From an uncultured Collinsella sp. (lineage in GTDB: Bacteria; Actinomycetota; Coriobacteriia; Coriobacteriales; Coriobacteriaceae): a stretch of DNA of 46,112 bases. Position 1 is the first letter of the stretch. Every line of letters begins with the position of its first letter. The notes beneath the pieces were generated by a model. It made no database searches. It saw nothing but the letters and a program-made list of their open reading frames with translations, and was not told where the DNA came from. The translations under genes and the position numbers were made by a program. Below, in pieces: positions 8,309-17,251 of this stretch. The stretch is from contig CABRID010000005.1 in assembly GCA_902470895.1 (NCBI GenBank), positions 1 to 46,112 of the forward strand, given 5' to 3'.

Positions 8309-10750
8309 TTAGGCGTGGTCGCGCCAGCTGAGGACGCGCTGCTTCATACCCTCGATGTCGAGCACGCCTTCGGCGAAGCCTTTGCGCACAAGCTCCTCGG
8401 GAACGTACTCGTCGTAGCGATCAAAATAAGGCACCTCGCCGGGATAGACGAGCTCGATGGGGTCGAAGTCTTTCTCGGCTTCGGCGGCGAGCACTTCAAA
8501 GAACGTCTCCTCGTCGGTCTTCATTTTAAACTGCATAAAGTACGGGCGTGACGGATCGAGCCCGCGAAGGCCCAGCTCCGCGGCGCATTTAATCTTGAGC
8601 ATGCGCTCGAGTGCCAAAAAGGCGTAGCTGCCCAACCAGGGGAAGAGCACCCAGGTGTCGCCACCCAGGTTGATGAGCGGCTTAGTTCCCGCGCCCGAAA
8701 TCTCGGCGGTATGACGAGCCTGCGCCAAGCGAGCCCGTGCGTTACCCATAAGGTACGGATATGCCGCGTGCTCAGTGAGCGCTTGGCGCATGCGCTCGAG
8801 CACATGCGTGTTAATGTCGCCGGGGCAGTCGCCAAAGTAGGCCGGCACCCGGCCTTTGACCTGCGTGGCAAAGACGGTATGGCGCTTCCAGTCCACTTCC
8901 TCGACAATCCAGCAATGTCCGGCGATGGCGATGCGCTCACCGGGCGGTGGCGGGTTGACAATCGTGCCCAGCTCGGCCGATTCACTGCGAACGGTAAACT
9001 CTTCGTTTTCCTGGAATACGGCGTAGAACTTAAAGTTGTTGATGATGCGCTCGCCCGCGAGACCTACGATGAGCCCACCGCCCTCGGTGACCTGGATGTG
9101 GTCGATCTTGATGAGGTGACGCAGCAGTACGCGATAGTCATCGGCCGAGACGCGGTGAAAATAGCTGAGCGTGAGCACACGCTGGGCAAGCTCGGCCGGC
9201 GTGAGCTCGCCGGTGCTGGCGAGGGTCGACATGGTCTGGTGATAGAGCAAGCTGTAGGGTAGTCGATCGAGCTCGGGTGGCTCGACCCACTTTTCTTCGC
9301 GATAGAGTTGTACCAGCGCGATGCCCTGCAGGAGCTTCCACGGAATGGTCTCGGGCATCATCGTGCGCGGCTCGGGCTCTTCCTCGCGCATGACAAACCA
9401 CATCTCGGGCGGAAGATCGCGGCGTCCCGTGCGGCCCATTCGCTGCAAAAAGGAGCTGACGGTAAACGGCGCGTCGATCTGGAAGGCACGCTCCAAGCGG
9501 CCGATATCGATACCGAGCTCCAGCGTAGAGGTGGTGACGGTTGTCTGTGCCTGCTCCTCATCGCGCATGAGCTCCTCGGCCGTCTCGCGCAACGATGCCG
9601 AAAGATTGCCGTGATGAATGAGGAAACGGTCGGGCTCGTGCCGGTTCTCGCAGTAGCTACGCAGCATGGAGCACACAGCCTCTGCCTCCTCGCGCGAGTT
9701 GGCAAAGACCAGGCACTTGCGGCCGCGCGTATGCTCAAAGATATAGCCCATACCGGGGTCGGCGTTGTCGGGCCTCATGTCGGTGGGGTTGAGAAGCGCC
9801 TGCTCGGTCGCTCGTGGGATGTCGACTTCGCCCTCGGGGGCCGAGGAGGTGCGACGGTCTTTGGGAGCGGCCTTGCCCTGTGCCCGCTCACGACGTTGAC
9901 GGCGCTCCTCTTGTGTGAGCTGTCCGCTGTGACGCATGTCTTGGGCGCCGGCGGGCAGTGCCGCGGATGCCGCCTCGATGCGCTCGCACGCAAGCACTTC
10001 GGCCTCTTGAGGACCTGTGCTCTCGAATCCCCGCTGCTGTGCCTGGGGGCCCGAGTTGTAGAAGTGCTCCATGGAGATGCGCCACACGCGGCGCGGTTCT
10101 TCAAAGCGGGGGATAACGCAGTCACGCCCTGTTCCCTGCGAGAGAAAAGCGCCCGTGCGCTCGGGGTCGCCGATGGTGGCAGAAAGGCCGATGCGGCGGG
10201 GCTGCACGCCTGCCATGCGCGAGAGGCGCTCGATAAGGCAGAGCGTCTGCCCGCCACGGTCGCCGCGCATGAGCGAGTGGACCTCGTCGATGACCACATA
10301 GCGCAGGTCGCAAAACATACGCGGGATCGCCATGTGCTTATGGATTAAGAGCGCCTCGAGCGATTCAGGCGTAATCTGCAAGATGCCGCCCGGTTTTTTG
10401 ATGAGCTTAGCCTTGTGCGACTGCGAGACATCGCCATGCCAGTGCCAGACAGGGATATCGGCCTCTTCGCAGAGGTCGTTGAGGCGGACGAACTGATCAT
10501 TGATGAGCGCTTTGAGGGGGCCGATGTAGAGGGCGCCCACGCTCGCGGGCGGGTTCTCCCAAAACTCGGTCAGGATGGGAAAGAAGGCTGCCTCGGTTTT
10601 GCCGGAAGCCGTGGATGCCGTCAGGAGCACATTATCTTGCGTGTTAAAGATGGCATCAGCTGCTGCAACCTGGATAGAGCGCAGGCTCTCCCAATCGTGG
10701 GAGTAGATGAAGTCTTGGATAAACGGGGCGTAGCGGTCAAAGGCGTTCAC
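8309..10750 (-). CDS. DEAD/DEAH box helicase, SngC-like (Shango-type operon)
   Basis: 813-residue superfamily 2 helicase with Lhr-like layout. Motifs: Walker A TASTASGKT (44-52), DEVH box in VVIDEVHSL, SAT box GLSATIGDP, STLELGIDIGRLE and motif VI QRMGRTGRRD (436-445). Between the two RecA domains (about 230-335) is a charged, probably disordered insertion. Start: GTG 10750 with GAGGAGG upstream; an extension to 10792 lacks a ribosome site. It is the third gene of a TerB / ATPase / helicase set, separated from the ATPase gene by 116 bases that hold a hairpin. In Shango the helicase SngC has this place; BrxHI of type 2 BREX is the closest alternative. Confidence 0.85.
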   Translation of the reverse strand: MNAFDRYAPFIQDFIYSHDWESLRSIQVAAADAIFNTQDNVLLTASTASGKTEAAFFPILTEFWENPPASVGALYIGPLKALINDQFVRLNDLCEEADIPVWHWHGDVSQSHKAKLIKKPGGILQITPESLEALLIHKHMAIPRMFCDLRYVVIDEVHSLMRGDRGGQTLCLIERLSRMAGVQPRRIGLSATIGDPERTGAFLSQGTGRDCVIPRFEEPRRVWRISMEHFYNSGPQAQQRGFESTGPQEAEVLACERIEAASAALPAGAQDMRHSGQLTQEERRQRRERAQGKAAPKDRRTSSAPEGEVDIPRATEQALLNPTDMRPDNADPGMGYIFEHTRGRKCLVFANSREEAEAVCSMLRSYCENRHEPDRFLIHHGNLSASLRETAEELMRDEEQAQTTVTTSTLELGIDIGRLERAFQIDAPFTVSSFLQRMGRTGRRDLPPEMWFVMREEEPEPRTMMPETIPWKLLQGIALVQLYREEKWVEPPELDRLPYSLLYHQTMSTLASTGELTPAELAQRVLTLSYFHRVSADDYRVLLRHLIKIDHIQVTEGGGLIVGLAGERIINNFKFYAVFQENEEFTVRSESAELGTIVNPPPPGERIAIAGHCWIVEEVDWKRHTVFATQVKGRVPAYFGDCPGDINTHVLERMRQALTEHAAYPYLMGNARARLAQARHTAEISGAGTKPLINLGGDTWVLFPWLGSYAFLALERMLKIKCAAELGLRGLDPSRPYFMQFKMKTDEETFFEVLAAEAEKDFDPIELVYPGEVPYFDRYDEYVPEELVRKGFAEGVLDIEGMKQRVLSWRDHA

Positions 10751-10831
10751 GGGGCCTCCTCTCGAAAACGAATCTCTCAACGCGGCTGGCAACGGCTTGC
10801 TGCATTACTGCTTCAACGTTTGCCCAGATAA

Positions 10832-10868
10832 AACCTGCCAAAATAAACCTGTCCCTTTTTGGCAGGTT
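10832..10868 (-). terminator. Hairpin between ATPase and helicase genes (terminator or attenuator)
   Basis: A perfect 12-bp inverted repeat (10832-10843 and 10857-10868, AACCTGCCAAAA / TTTTGGCAGGTT) with a 13-nt loop. On the minus strand it begins inside the stop codon of the ATPase gene and is followed by TTAT. It would lower read-through into the helicase gene. The T-run is short, and the element may be a dispersed repeat rather than a dedicated terminator. Confidence 0.55.
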
Positions 10869-12171
10869 AGATGGTGAATTCGGCGAAGTTGCGGTCGTCG
10901 TCCGCGGTGCCGGTGTCGTCTGTTGCGGCTGCCGGCGCCAGCGCGTCGCCGCCGACGCTTTGCAGTAACTCGGCCACGTTGGCGTCGGGGTTTTGGCATA
11001 GGATGTCGAGCAGCTCGATAAAGTCACGAATGACTTCACGCGGCGTCAGATGTGTGTCGGCCCCCACGCGGCCAAACTCAATCTTGAGAAAGTCCACCAA
11101 GTCGCTCTCGGTAAGCGTGGGCGTCCAGCCAAAGTAGCCGGCATGGATCTGCATGAGCTTTTCGATGAGCACCAGCAGCTCCTCGTAGGTGAGCGGCTGC
11201 AGGCGGATGATGGGAGCGAGCATGTCTTTGAGATCATCGCGCGCAAAACGGCCCTGAGCGAGTCGGCTGCGCAGAGCCTCGTAGGAGAACACGCCGCGGC
11301 GGCGGTCTTCGATGGAGGTTGGCGTGCCGCCCATAATCATGCCCAGGTACTGCGCCTTGCCCTGAAGTGTGTCGTTGTACATGGTCAGGATCTTCTCGTA
11401 GTTGTACTGGCGCGTGATGGCGTTGGGAATCTTATACAGATTCACGAGTTCGTCGATGAGCACCAGCATGCCCTTGTAGCCGCTGCAAACCAAAAAACGC
11501 GCGATGAGTTTGACGTAGTCGTACCAGTCGTCATCGCTGATGATGGTTGAGGACCCCAGTTCGGCGCGGGCCTCGCTCTTGGTGCGGTATTCGCCGCGGA
11601 TCCATTTGGTCACGCGGCTCATGGCTTCTTCGTCGCCCTCGGATACGGCCGTGCGATAGCGGCGGAGCATGCGGGTGAAGTCGAAGCCGTGGACCATCTC
11701 CTCGAGCGGGGCCAGTTGGGCATTGACGACCGACTCGTCGACGTCGGCGCACGAGGCGACCCAGCGATCCAGAATAAGGTTGAGCGCACCGCCCTCAGGG
11801 CGCGTCTTGGTCGATATGTTGCGGATGAGCTCGCGGTAGGTGGCAAGGCCCTGTCCCTGACCGCCCTGCAGGCGGCGCTCAGGGGAAAGGTCGGCATCAG
11901 CGACGACGAATCCCTCGCCCATGGCATGCGTTCGGATGGTCTGAAGCAAGAAGCTCTTGCCGGCGCCGTAGCGACCGACTAAGAAGCGGAAGCTTGCGCC
12001 GCCGTCGGCGATGAGACTCAAATCGGTGAGCAGGGCGCGAATCTCGACCTCGCGTCCCACGGTGATATAGGGAAGGCCGATGCGCGGGACCACGCCGCCC
12101 TTGAGCGAGTTGAGAATGACGGCAGCGACGCGCTTGGGCACGCGGGGTGCTGCGGGTGCGGTATCACTCAT
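10867..12171 (-). CDS. BrxD-like (DUF2791) ATP-binding protein, SngB-like
   Basis: 434-residue AAA-type ATPase. Walker A is GRYGAGKS (66-73) and Walker B is GMLVLIDEL (234-242), followed by a sensor-like MIMGGTPTS and an arginine-rich EDRRRGVFSYEALRSRL. This is the DUF2791 family that includes BrxD of type 2 BREX and the ATPase of Shango. It would couple ATP hydrolysis to DNA work with the partner helicase; that coupling is inference. The ATG at 12171 overlaps the end of the TerB-domain gene by eight bases, so the two are translationally coupled. The final residues are acidic and low in complexity. Confidence 0.87.
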   Translation of the reverse strand: MSDTAPAAPRVPKRVAAVILNSLKGGVVPRIGLPYITVGREVEIRALLTDLSLIADGGASFRFLVGRYGAGKSFLLQTIRTHAMGEGFVVADADLSPERRLQGGQGQGLATYRELIRNISTKTRPEGGALNLILDRWVASCADVDESVVNAQLAPLEEMVHGFDFTRMLRRYRTAVSEGDEEAMSRVTKWIRGEYRTKSEARAELGSSTIISDDDWYDYVKLIARFLVCSGYKGMLVLIDELVNLYKIPNAITRQYNYEKILTMYNDTLQGKAQYLGMIMGGTPTSIEDRRRGVFSYEALRSRLAQGRFARDDLKDMLAPIIRLQPLTYEELLVLIEKLMQIHAGYFGWTPTLTESDLVDFLKIEFGRVGADTHLTPREVIRDFIELLDILCQNPDANVAELLQSVGGDALAPAAATDDTGTADDDRNFAEFTI

Positions 12172-13924
12172 GGTCTAGGTATCCTCTCACGTCTGCTTCG
12201 TAGTCCTGGATAATTTGCGGTCCTGCCGCGCCAAATTCAATTACGGTGTCACCTACCAGGTCAAAGAGCGCCTCGTTGATGGTATCGACGAGCATGTCCT
12301 CGCTCTGCCCCGATTGCACTACCGCCGATTCCGCCTGTGCTGCGTTGTGCTCGAGCAGTGCGCGGAGATAGGCGTTTGCGGCGGGTGCGAGTTCGTTCGT
12401 GGCGTCAGCGGTCGCAGCAGCTGCGAACGCGGGCGTCGGCGCGAGAAGCGGTGCCACGACACCAAACTGTTCGGTGGATATGGTCGGCTCGTCGGCTTCG
12501 TCCTGCCGAATGGGTGCCGCGACCGGTTCGACAATCGCGTCGGCTACGGGCTCGGCTTCCGGTTGCCCTGAGTCCGCTGCCTCGACTTCCACAGGCGCGC
12601 TGTCCTCGCGCTCTTCGTCGATTAAAAGCGCTTCGCGCGTTTGCGCAGCGGCGCTCCGAATGTGCCCCAGCTGACTCAGATCGATATCGATCTTGACGGG
12701 CTGGTGTGCGGCGTCCCACGAAAGCCATGCCACAATCTCGTCATCGATAATCTTAGCCAGATATTTGGCGACCTTTTCTTCCTTAAGGGGATGGGCGGGG
12801 TCCAGCGCCAGGCGCAGGCGTTGGTCGCAGGCGCGCATCATTTCACCGAGCTTGCTGCTCTTTTGCCTACTGCCATGGATACGCATGCATTCCCAAAAGC
12901 CGTTTTGGCAACGGTAGATATGGATAGGATCCAGGCGATATTCGCAGTCCTCGTGTCGCCCGGGCGCAAAGAATACGGCCGAGGCAAACATGGTGTAGGG
13001 CATGGCCGTCTCCTCCCCAAATAAACTCGCCACGATGCCGGTCTTTCGGTGCGTGTCATAGTAGCGCGCCATGCGGACATACACGGCGCATGCCACGTGG
13101 CGCAAATCGCGGTGGTGGCTGCGGTCGAGCCGCGAGTTACTTAGGTTGTACGTGGAGAGGGCGTTGATGGCGGCCATGAGTCGCTCCTCGCGCACCTCAT
13201 CGGGCGGAAGGGGGAGCGTGGGCTCGGAGGTTTTGCGACGCTTGGGGGTCTGGCCGGACGGTGCCGGTGCTGGTGCAAGGTCTCGTGCCGCGCGCCGCAG
13301 CTCGATAAGGGCGTTATCGAACATGACGGTTTTAGAGTCACGAAGCAGCTTGGGGTCGAGCCCGTGGAACACGGCGTAGTCCTGCAACCACACGTGTGCA
13401 AACCGGTCGATGCCGGGCTCGAAGGCGCGATAGACATCCCAAAAGGCCTTGATCTTGTTAAAACCATCGAGCGGGTCATCTACGCCAATGCCGCAAATCA
13501 GCTCATAGAGATACAGAAAGGCAAAGGACGTAGACGTTTCCTCGACGGTTCCGCGACGCACTTGGGCACGCCAGGTAAAGTAGCCGCGCAACTGTCGATC
13601 GCTCATGGCATTGTAGGTGGGAAAGTACGACTTAAAGGTGCCGTTGTAGGGGCAGTCGTCCTCAAAGTCGGCCATCAGTAGGCCTTGGCGGTAGAAAAGC
13701 TCGGCTTCCGAAAGCCAGCGACCCGCGCCGCCTTTGGGGTCATCCTGCCAGCGCGATATCTCGCGCATCTTGCGGTATTGGTCGGGAAGGAAGTTCTGCA
13801 TCTGACGACCGGTTTTGAGAATCGGCTCGTCTGCGTAGACTTCATGTGAGAAACGGGCGGACTGATGGGTCCGGGCCTCGGCCATAATGCGCTCGATGAG
13901 CATCTTGATGTCCTGGTCGGCCAC
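12164..13924 (-). CDS. TerB N/C-domain protein, SngA-like
   Basis: 586 residues. The N-terminal part (about 30-230) has the TerB_N layout, with LRGYFTWRAQVRRG and FAFLYLYELICGIGVDDP as the best recognised stretch. The middle part and the C-terminus fit TerB_C, ending with DMLVDTINEALFDLVGD. An Ala/Glu-rich linker (about 430-520) splits the TerB_C half. TerB domains are named from tellurite resistance but occur widely in phage-defence proteins. It starts with GTG at 13924, six bases after GGAGAGGAG. It is first in the operon and overlaps the ATPase gene. Nothing in composition sets it apart from its neighbours. Confidence 0.83.
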   Translation of the reverse strand: MADQDIKMLIERIMAEARTHQSARFSHEVYADEPILKTGRQMQNFLPDQYRKMREISRWQDDPKGGAGRWLSEAELFYRQGLLMADFEDDCPYNGTFKSYFPTYNAMSDRQLRGYFTWRAQVRRGTVEETSTSFAFLYLYELICGIGVDDPLDGFNKIKAFWDVYRAFEPGIDRFAHVWLQDYAVFHGLDPKLLRDSKTVMFDNALIELRRAARDLAPAPAPSGQTPKRRKTSEPTLPLPPDEVREERLMAAINALSTYNLSNSRLDRSHHRDLRHVACAVYVRMARYYDTHRKTGIVASLFGEETAMPYTMFASAVFFAPGRHEDCEYRLDPIHIYRCQNGFWECMRIHGSRQKSSKLGEMMRACDQRLRLALDPAHPLKEEKVAKYLAKIIDDEIVAWLSWDAAHQPVKIDIDLSQLGHIRSAAAQTREALLIDEEREDSAPVEVEAADSGQPEAEPVADAIVEPVAAPIRQDEADEPTISTEQFGVVAPLLAPTPAFAAAATADATNELAPAANAYLRALLEHNAAQAESAVVQSGQSEDMLVDTINEALFDLVGDTVIEFGAAGPQIIQDYEADVRGYLDHE

Positions 13925-13961
13925 CGCTTCTCCTCTCCTAACGCAGCTTCGGTGACCTCAT

Positions 13962-13970
13962 ATCATAGCA
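13962..13970 (-). promoter_or_regulatory. Likely extended -10 promoter of the TerB/ATPase/helicase operon
   Basis: On the minus strand TGCTATGAT forms an extended -10 element about 38 bases before the GTG at 13924, within the only gap before the operon. No clear -35 is visible, as is usual for extended -10 promoters. Confidence 0.4.
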
Positions 13971-14012
13971 CAGCATCAAACAGGTGTTCGAGATACTGCT
14001 GCGTAGATAGAT

Positions 14013-14729
14013 TTAGAACAGGAGGACGTAGATGACGGCGATGACGACGGAGGGAAGCATATTGGCCGTGCGGAAGGTCTGAGGACGGATGAGATTGACG
14101 CCGACGCAGAAGATGAGCATGGAGCCTACGAGCGAAAGGCTGTTGAGGGCTGCTGTGGTCATGATGGGGGAGAGCGCGCCGGCAAACAACGCGATCGTCC
14201 CCTGGAACACGGCGACGGGCAGGGCGGAGAAAATGCAGCCGCGGCCAAGCGACGCCGTCATGGTGCAGACGATGATGCAGTCCAATGCGCCTTTCAAGGC
14301 AAGCGTTGACCAGTCACCGAGCAGGCCGTCTTGGATTGATCCCACGATAGCCATGGCACCGATGCAGACGGTCAGCGATGTCGAGACAAAAGCGTTGGTG
14401 AACTCGTTATCGCCCTCACTGCCGGTTTTGCGCTTGAGCCATTCGCCAAGGTTCTCGATGGCGGCTTCCAAGTTGACGGCCTCGCCGATGAGCGAACCGA
14501 GCGCAAATGAGACGATGAGCATGGTGGTACCGGTGGTCGCTAGCGCCTTCCCATCGATAAGGAGCATCTTTTGCATGGTGCCGCCAAGGCCGATAAACAG
14601 GACGCACAGCCCCGATGCTTTCATGAGCGTGTCTTGGATGCGCGGTGTAATGAAGCGGCCGCCCGCTAATCCCAAAAGACCGCCCGCAACTAAAAGCACA
14701 ACGTTGATGATTGTTCCCAAGCCCGGCAT
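14013..14729 (-). CDS. DUF554 family membrane protein
   Basis: 238-residue protein made almost only of hydrophobic helices, with the DUF554 signature: N-terminal GLGTIINVVLLVAGGLLGL, FIGLGGTMQKML, and a central VCIGAMAIVGSIQDGL. DUF554 proteins are thought to be transporters; the substrate is unknown. I chose ATG 14729, preceded by CAGGAGG, over an upstream frame to 14798 that would put polar residues before the first helix. It is read on its own between the TerB operon and the exported-protein operon. Confidence 0.88.
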   Translation of the reverse strand: MPGLGTIINVVLLVAGGLLGLAGGRFITPRIQDTLMKASGLCVLFIGLGGTMQKMLLIDGKALATTGTTMLIVSFALGSLIGEAVNLEAAIENLGEWLKRKTGSEGDNEFTNAFVSTSLTVCIGAMAIVGSIQDGLLGDWSTLALKGALDCIIVCTMTASLGRGCIFSALPVAVFQGTIALFAGALSPIMTTAALNSLSLVGSMLIFCVGVNLIRPQTFRTANMLPSVVIAVIYVLLF

Positions 14730-14847
14730 GAGCCCTCCTGTATTGATGCCAACGTGGCAATCGTAGCAGAACGAAATGCGAGGCACATCGCGACTCATCT
14801 AATACGTTATATAAGTGGTGTTAGGAATGATGCGCAGCATTTAAGCC

Positions 14848-16278
14848 TCAGGTGGTTGTCGGGACATAGGGATAGTATTCAAAGCGCAGTGTCATAAGCC
14901 GCTGCGGGGATTCAATAGCCGCGGCGATGATATTGGCATCGCGGGCACGATCAAACCCTTCGAGCTCGATCTGGTACGAGACGTCTTGCATAATGTCCAG
15001 ACGTCGCCAGGCTAGGAGTGTGTCGCCATCGAATTCCAAGGTCTTGCCTCCGTCTGGAGCAACGGCGTATAGACGCAGCTTAGCGGCGGTTGCAGGGTCG
15101 ACAACTGTGACCTTTTTAATTTCGTTTCGAGTATTCTTGGCGCCCAACAAGGTGAGCAGTGTTGGGGCCACGACCTCGCCCGATGGCAAAAAGACGACTT
15201 CGATGGATTCAGGAAATGCGATGATAGCCGACTTGCGGACGGGCTGATTGGCGGCGGCAGTTTCGATGTTCGCAGCGTCGATGACCTCTGTGTGGTCGAG
15301 CGCGGCAAGCACGCAGCAGTTACCTTCATCGATCTCTTGAGGATCAGCAAGCCCCAGACTGTCCACGAGCTCGGGATCGTTTGGATCGGTAGCAGGCTCA
15401 TCCGGTGCTTCGAAAGAAGCTGGGACGCTGTTTGTCGGCGACGGCGTGTCGCCCGTACCTGCTTCTTTATCCGCGCTCTCTTCTTGTATGGTTGCGTTGA
15501 TGGGTTCGTCGTTCGAGGGGAGCGTCTTGGCGTCAAGCGCGGAGGGGAGAATTCCGATGGCTCCGGATCCGTTCCACTCCATTTCGAGAAGCGCCGGGTC
15601 GGCAAGAATGCGTTGCCTGCATTGCGCGTGGACATCGATTTCAATAGGGCCTGCCTCTATCCCTCGTGTAAGGCTGAGTGATCCGGCTGGCTTCTCGAAA
15701 TGAGCGTCTGTGTCCTTGGTGCTGACGGCGTAGAACAGCAGGGACGCTTTTCCCGCCGCGATGGCATCGGTGCCGGCTTTGGTCAGCCGCAACGATGCCG
15801 TGAATGAGAGGGTGGGCTGCGCATCGTCTGCATTCGCGGCGGCGCAGCCCAGACATATACCGCCTCCTTTCTCGAAAAACGTACCGTCGAAGGCGACCTT
15901 CGCTCCGTTCGCCGAGTCATCGACCGAAGCGATGTCGATGCGCAGCTCTAAATTGCATGGATCGCCATCTGCATCGAGCACAACCGAGCGCCACGTGCAG
16001 ACGGCGCACCCCGCCTGGGAGCCGTTTGCCTTGTTCGAACGATTGATATCCACGACTATCGAGCCGTCCGTATTACGACGAAGGCATCCCGAGGTCGAGA
16101 TTGCGGCCTGTGCGATCGAAAAACGCTTGCACGCAATGGCGCTCGACGGATTTGGTGCGGAGCTTAGGGCTGCTGGTAAGGAGTCTGCCATGACGGGAGT
16201 CGCCCAAGCGGCGACAGGCGTTCCGGTTGCGAGCGCGCCGCAGAGTGCGACGACGGGCAAAAGGTTCTTCGATGCCAT
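14848..16278 (-). CDS. Exported protein of unknown function, last gene of an envelope operon
   Basis: I do not recognise a family. The 476-residue protein has a signal peptide (residues 1 to about 31, cleavage near AWA or VMA), then a beta-rich region with several cysteines (CKRF, GC, CAVC, CNLE, CLGC) in the first 150 residues that could form disulphides, an acidic Pro/Asp/Glu-rich linker (about 265-325), and a second beta-rich domain (about 345-476). It has no sorting signal or C-terminal anchor. The ATG at 16278 has AAGGAG upstream. It follows the LAQTG protein gene by 18 bases, so it is probably the last gene of the operon that starts at 18054. Confidence 0.75.
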   Translation of the reverse strand: MASKNLLPVVALCGALATGTPVAAWATPVMADSLPAALSSAPNPSSAIACKRFSIAQAAISTSGCLRRNTDGSIVVDINRSNKANGSQAGCAVCTWRSVVLDADGDPCNLELRIDIASVDDSANGAKVAFDGTFFEKGGGICLGCAAANADDAQPTLSFTASLRLTKAGTDAIAAGKASLLFYAVSTKDTDAHFEKPAGSLSLTRGIEAGPIEIDVHAQCRQRILADPALLEMEWNGSGAIGILPSALDAKTLPSNDEPINATIQEESADKEAGTGDTPSPTNSVPASFEAPDEPATDPNDPELVDSLGLADPQEIDEGNCCVLAALDHTEVIDAANIETAAANQPVRKSAIIAFPESIEVVFLPSGEVVAPTLLTLLGAKNTRNEIKKVTVVDPATAAKLRLYAVAPDGGKTLEFDGDTLLAWRRLDIMQDVSYQIELEGFDRARDANIIAAAIESPQRLMTLRFEYYPYVPTTT

Positions 16279-16296
16279 GGGGTCTCCTTAGCTAAT

Positions 16297-16578
16297 TTAG
16301 TGCGGCCTGTCTGTGTTTTGTTTCTGGCTGCGTTTGATGTGCAGACCGAGGCCGGCGGTCCCCGTGCCTGCTGCTGTGGCGCCTGCTGCCAAGAGCAAAC
16401 GTCTGTCGCCTGTCTGCGCCAACGGTTCCTCGCGGTCGCCGCGGTCGAGCTCCGAGAGGTCGACCGTCACTTGCGTGGCGGCCTGCGCCTGTTCTTGCTG
16501 GGCAAAGGCCATGGCTGGCCCAAACGCTAGGATGCTGACGGCGGCGGCCAGGGCGACGGCCTTATGCCGTGTGCGCAC
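16297..16578 (-). CDS. Very short LAQTG wall-anchored protein
   Basis: About 93 residues from GTG 16578. A signal peptide (VRTRHK, then a hydrophobic stretch ending AMAFA) is followed by only about 35 polar residues, the sortase-type motif LAQTG, a hydrophobic span (LLLAAGATAAGTG...) and a positively charged tail (HIKRSQKQ). This is a complete cell-wall sorting layout with almost no mature domain. The GTG start overlaps the end of the upstream gene by 17 bases, which suggests translational coupling; a TTG at 16608 is an alternative start. The short mature part could be a peptide anchor for its operon partners. No sortase gene is present in the window. Confidence 0.72.
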   Translation of the reverse strand: MRTRHKAVALAAAVSILAFGPAMAFAQQEQAQAATQVTVDLSELDRGDREEPLAQTGDRRLLLAAGATAAGTGTAGLGLHIKRSQKQNTDRPH

Positions 16579-17161
16579 CGGGCTCGACCGTCCAGGTGAT
16601 CGTTGCAACTTGATCGCCTTCGCCAGTTACGCGGAAGATGTCGCGCGTGACGCGGGCGACGTTTCCGCTTGTCTTGAGCTTAATTTTGTCCGTGCCGCCG
16701 GCAATGCCCTGGTAGCCCATGTCGAAGGCTGCGTTCTTGGAAAGATCGAGGCCCGTCCCCTGCATTGCGGCGCTGGCGTTCTGGAGTGCGCCGTCGGGGC
16801 CGACCTTAAAGTCGATGGAGTTCTGTGCGGTTCCGGCTTTGGCGTCGGCAGCAATGGTCCAGGTGTTCATGGCGTCGATCTTCATGTTGGTGACATGGAT
16901 GCCGTAGGCCGAATGATTGTCGATGGTGGTCGCGTCTTCTGAGGGGCCCTGAAGCGTGCCGTCGGCCTTGGCGACGAAGGGAATAACCGTCGGAACTTTG
17001 AACTCAACGTTGTCGATCTCGGTCCTGACCATTACTTTTGTGGTTCCAACGCGCCCGGCTGCCATAGCTGGCGTCGGGGCGGCGCCCATTGCGAGCGCGA
17101 GCGCGAGCCCTGCGCCCACGACGAGCGCTCTGGCTCCGTTCATGTTCCTGGTGATGTCCAT
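16562..17161 (-). CDS. Exported beta-rich protein of unknown function
   Basis: 199 residues with a clear signal peptide (cleavage near AMA, about residue 34). The mature part is predicted beta-rich: it has HSAYGIHVTNMKID and MNTWTIAADAKAG in the middle and ends ITWTVEPGAH. This looks like a secreted pilin- or TasA-like single-domain surface protein, but I cannot name a family. The ATG at 17161 has AAAGGAA upstream. The gene overlaps the LAQTG protein gene, and the pair may form a secreted protein and its wall anchor. Ninety bases separate it from the upstream membrane protein gene. Confidence 0.75.
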   Translation of the reverse strand: MDITRNMNGARALVVGAGLALALAMGAAPTPAMAAGRVGTTKVMVRTEIDNVEFKVPTVIPFVAKADGTLQGPSEDATTIDNHSAYGIHVTNMKIDAMNTWTIAADAKAGTAQNSIDFKVGPDGALQNASAAMQGTGLDLSKNAAFDMGYQGIAGGTDKIKLKTSGNVARVTRDIFRVTGEGDQVATITWTVEPGAHTA

Positions 17162-17251
17162 GGTCGTTCCTTTCTATTCGCCGCGGGCCGTCCCCGCGAT
17201 GATTGGACGAATGCTGGTGAATTGCGTGCGGTGCCGCGTCGGCCGGAAAAG

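Noticed and set aside
8309..13924. A BREX locus
   Set aside because: Only the BrxD-like ATPase and an Lhr-like helicase are shared; brxA, brxB, brxC, pglX and pglZ are absent, and the TerB-domain protein points to Shango instead.
12164..13924. A tellurite resistance operon
   Set aside because: TerB domain alone; no terC, terD, terE or terZ nearby.
14826..14841. Palindrome AATGATGCGCAGCATT after the exported-protein operon
   Set aside because: One mismatch and no loop, no T-run, no nearby start; could be chance.
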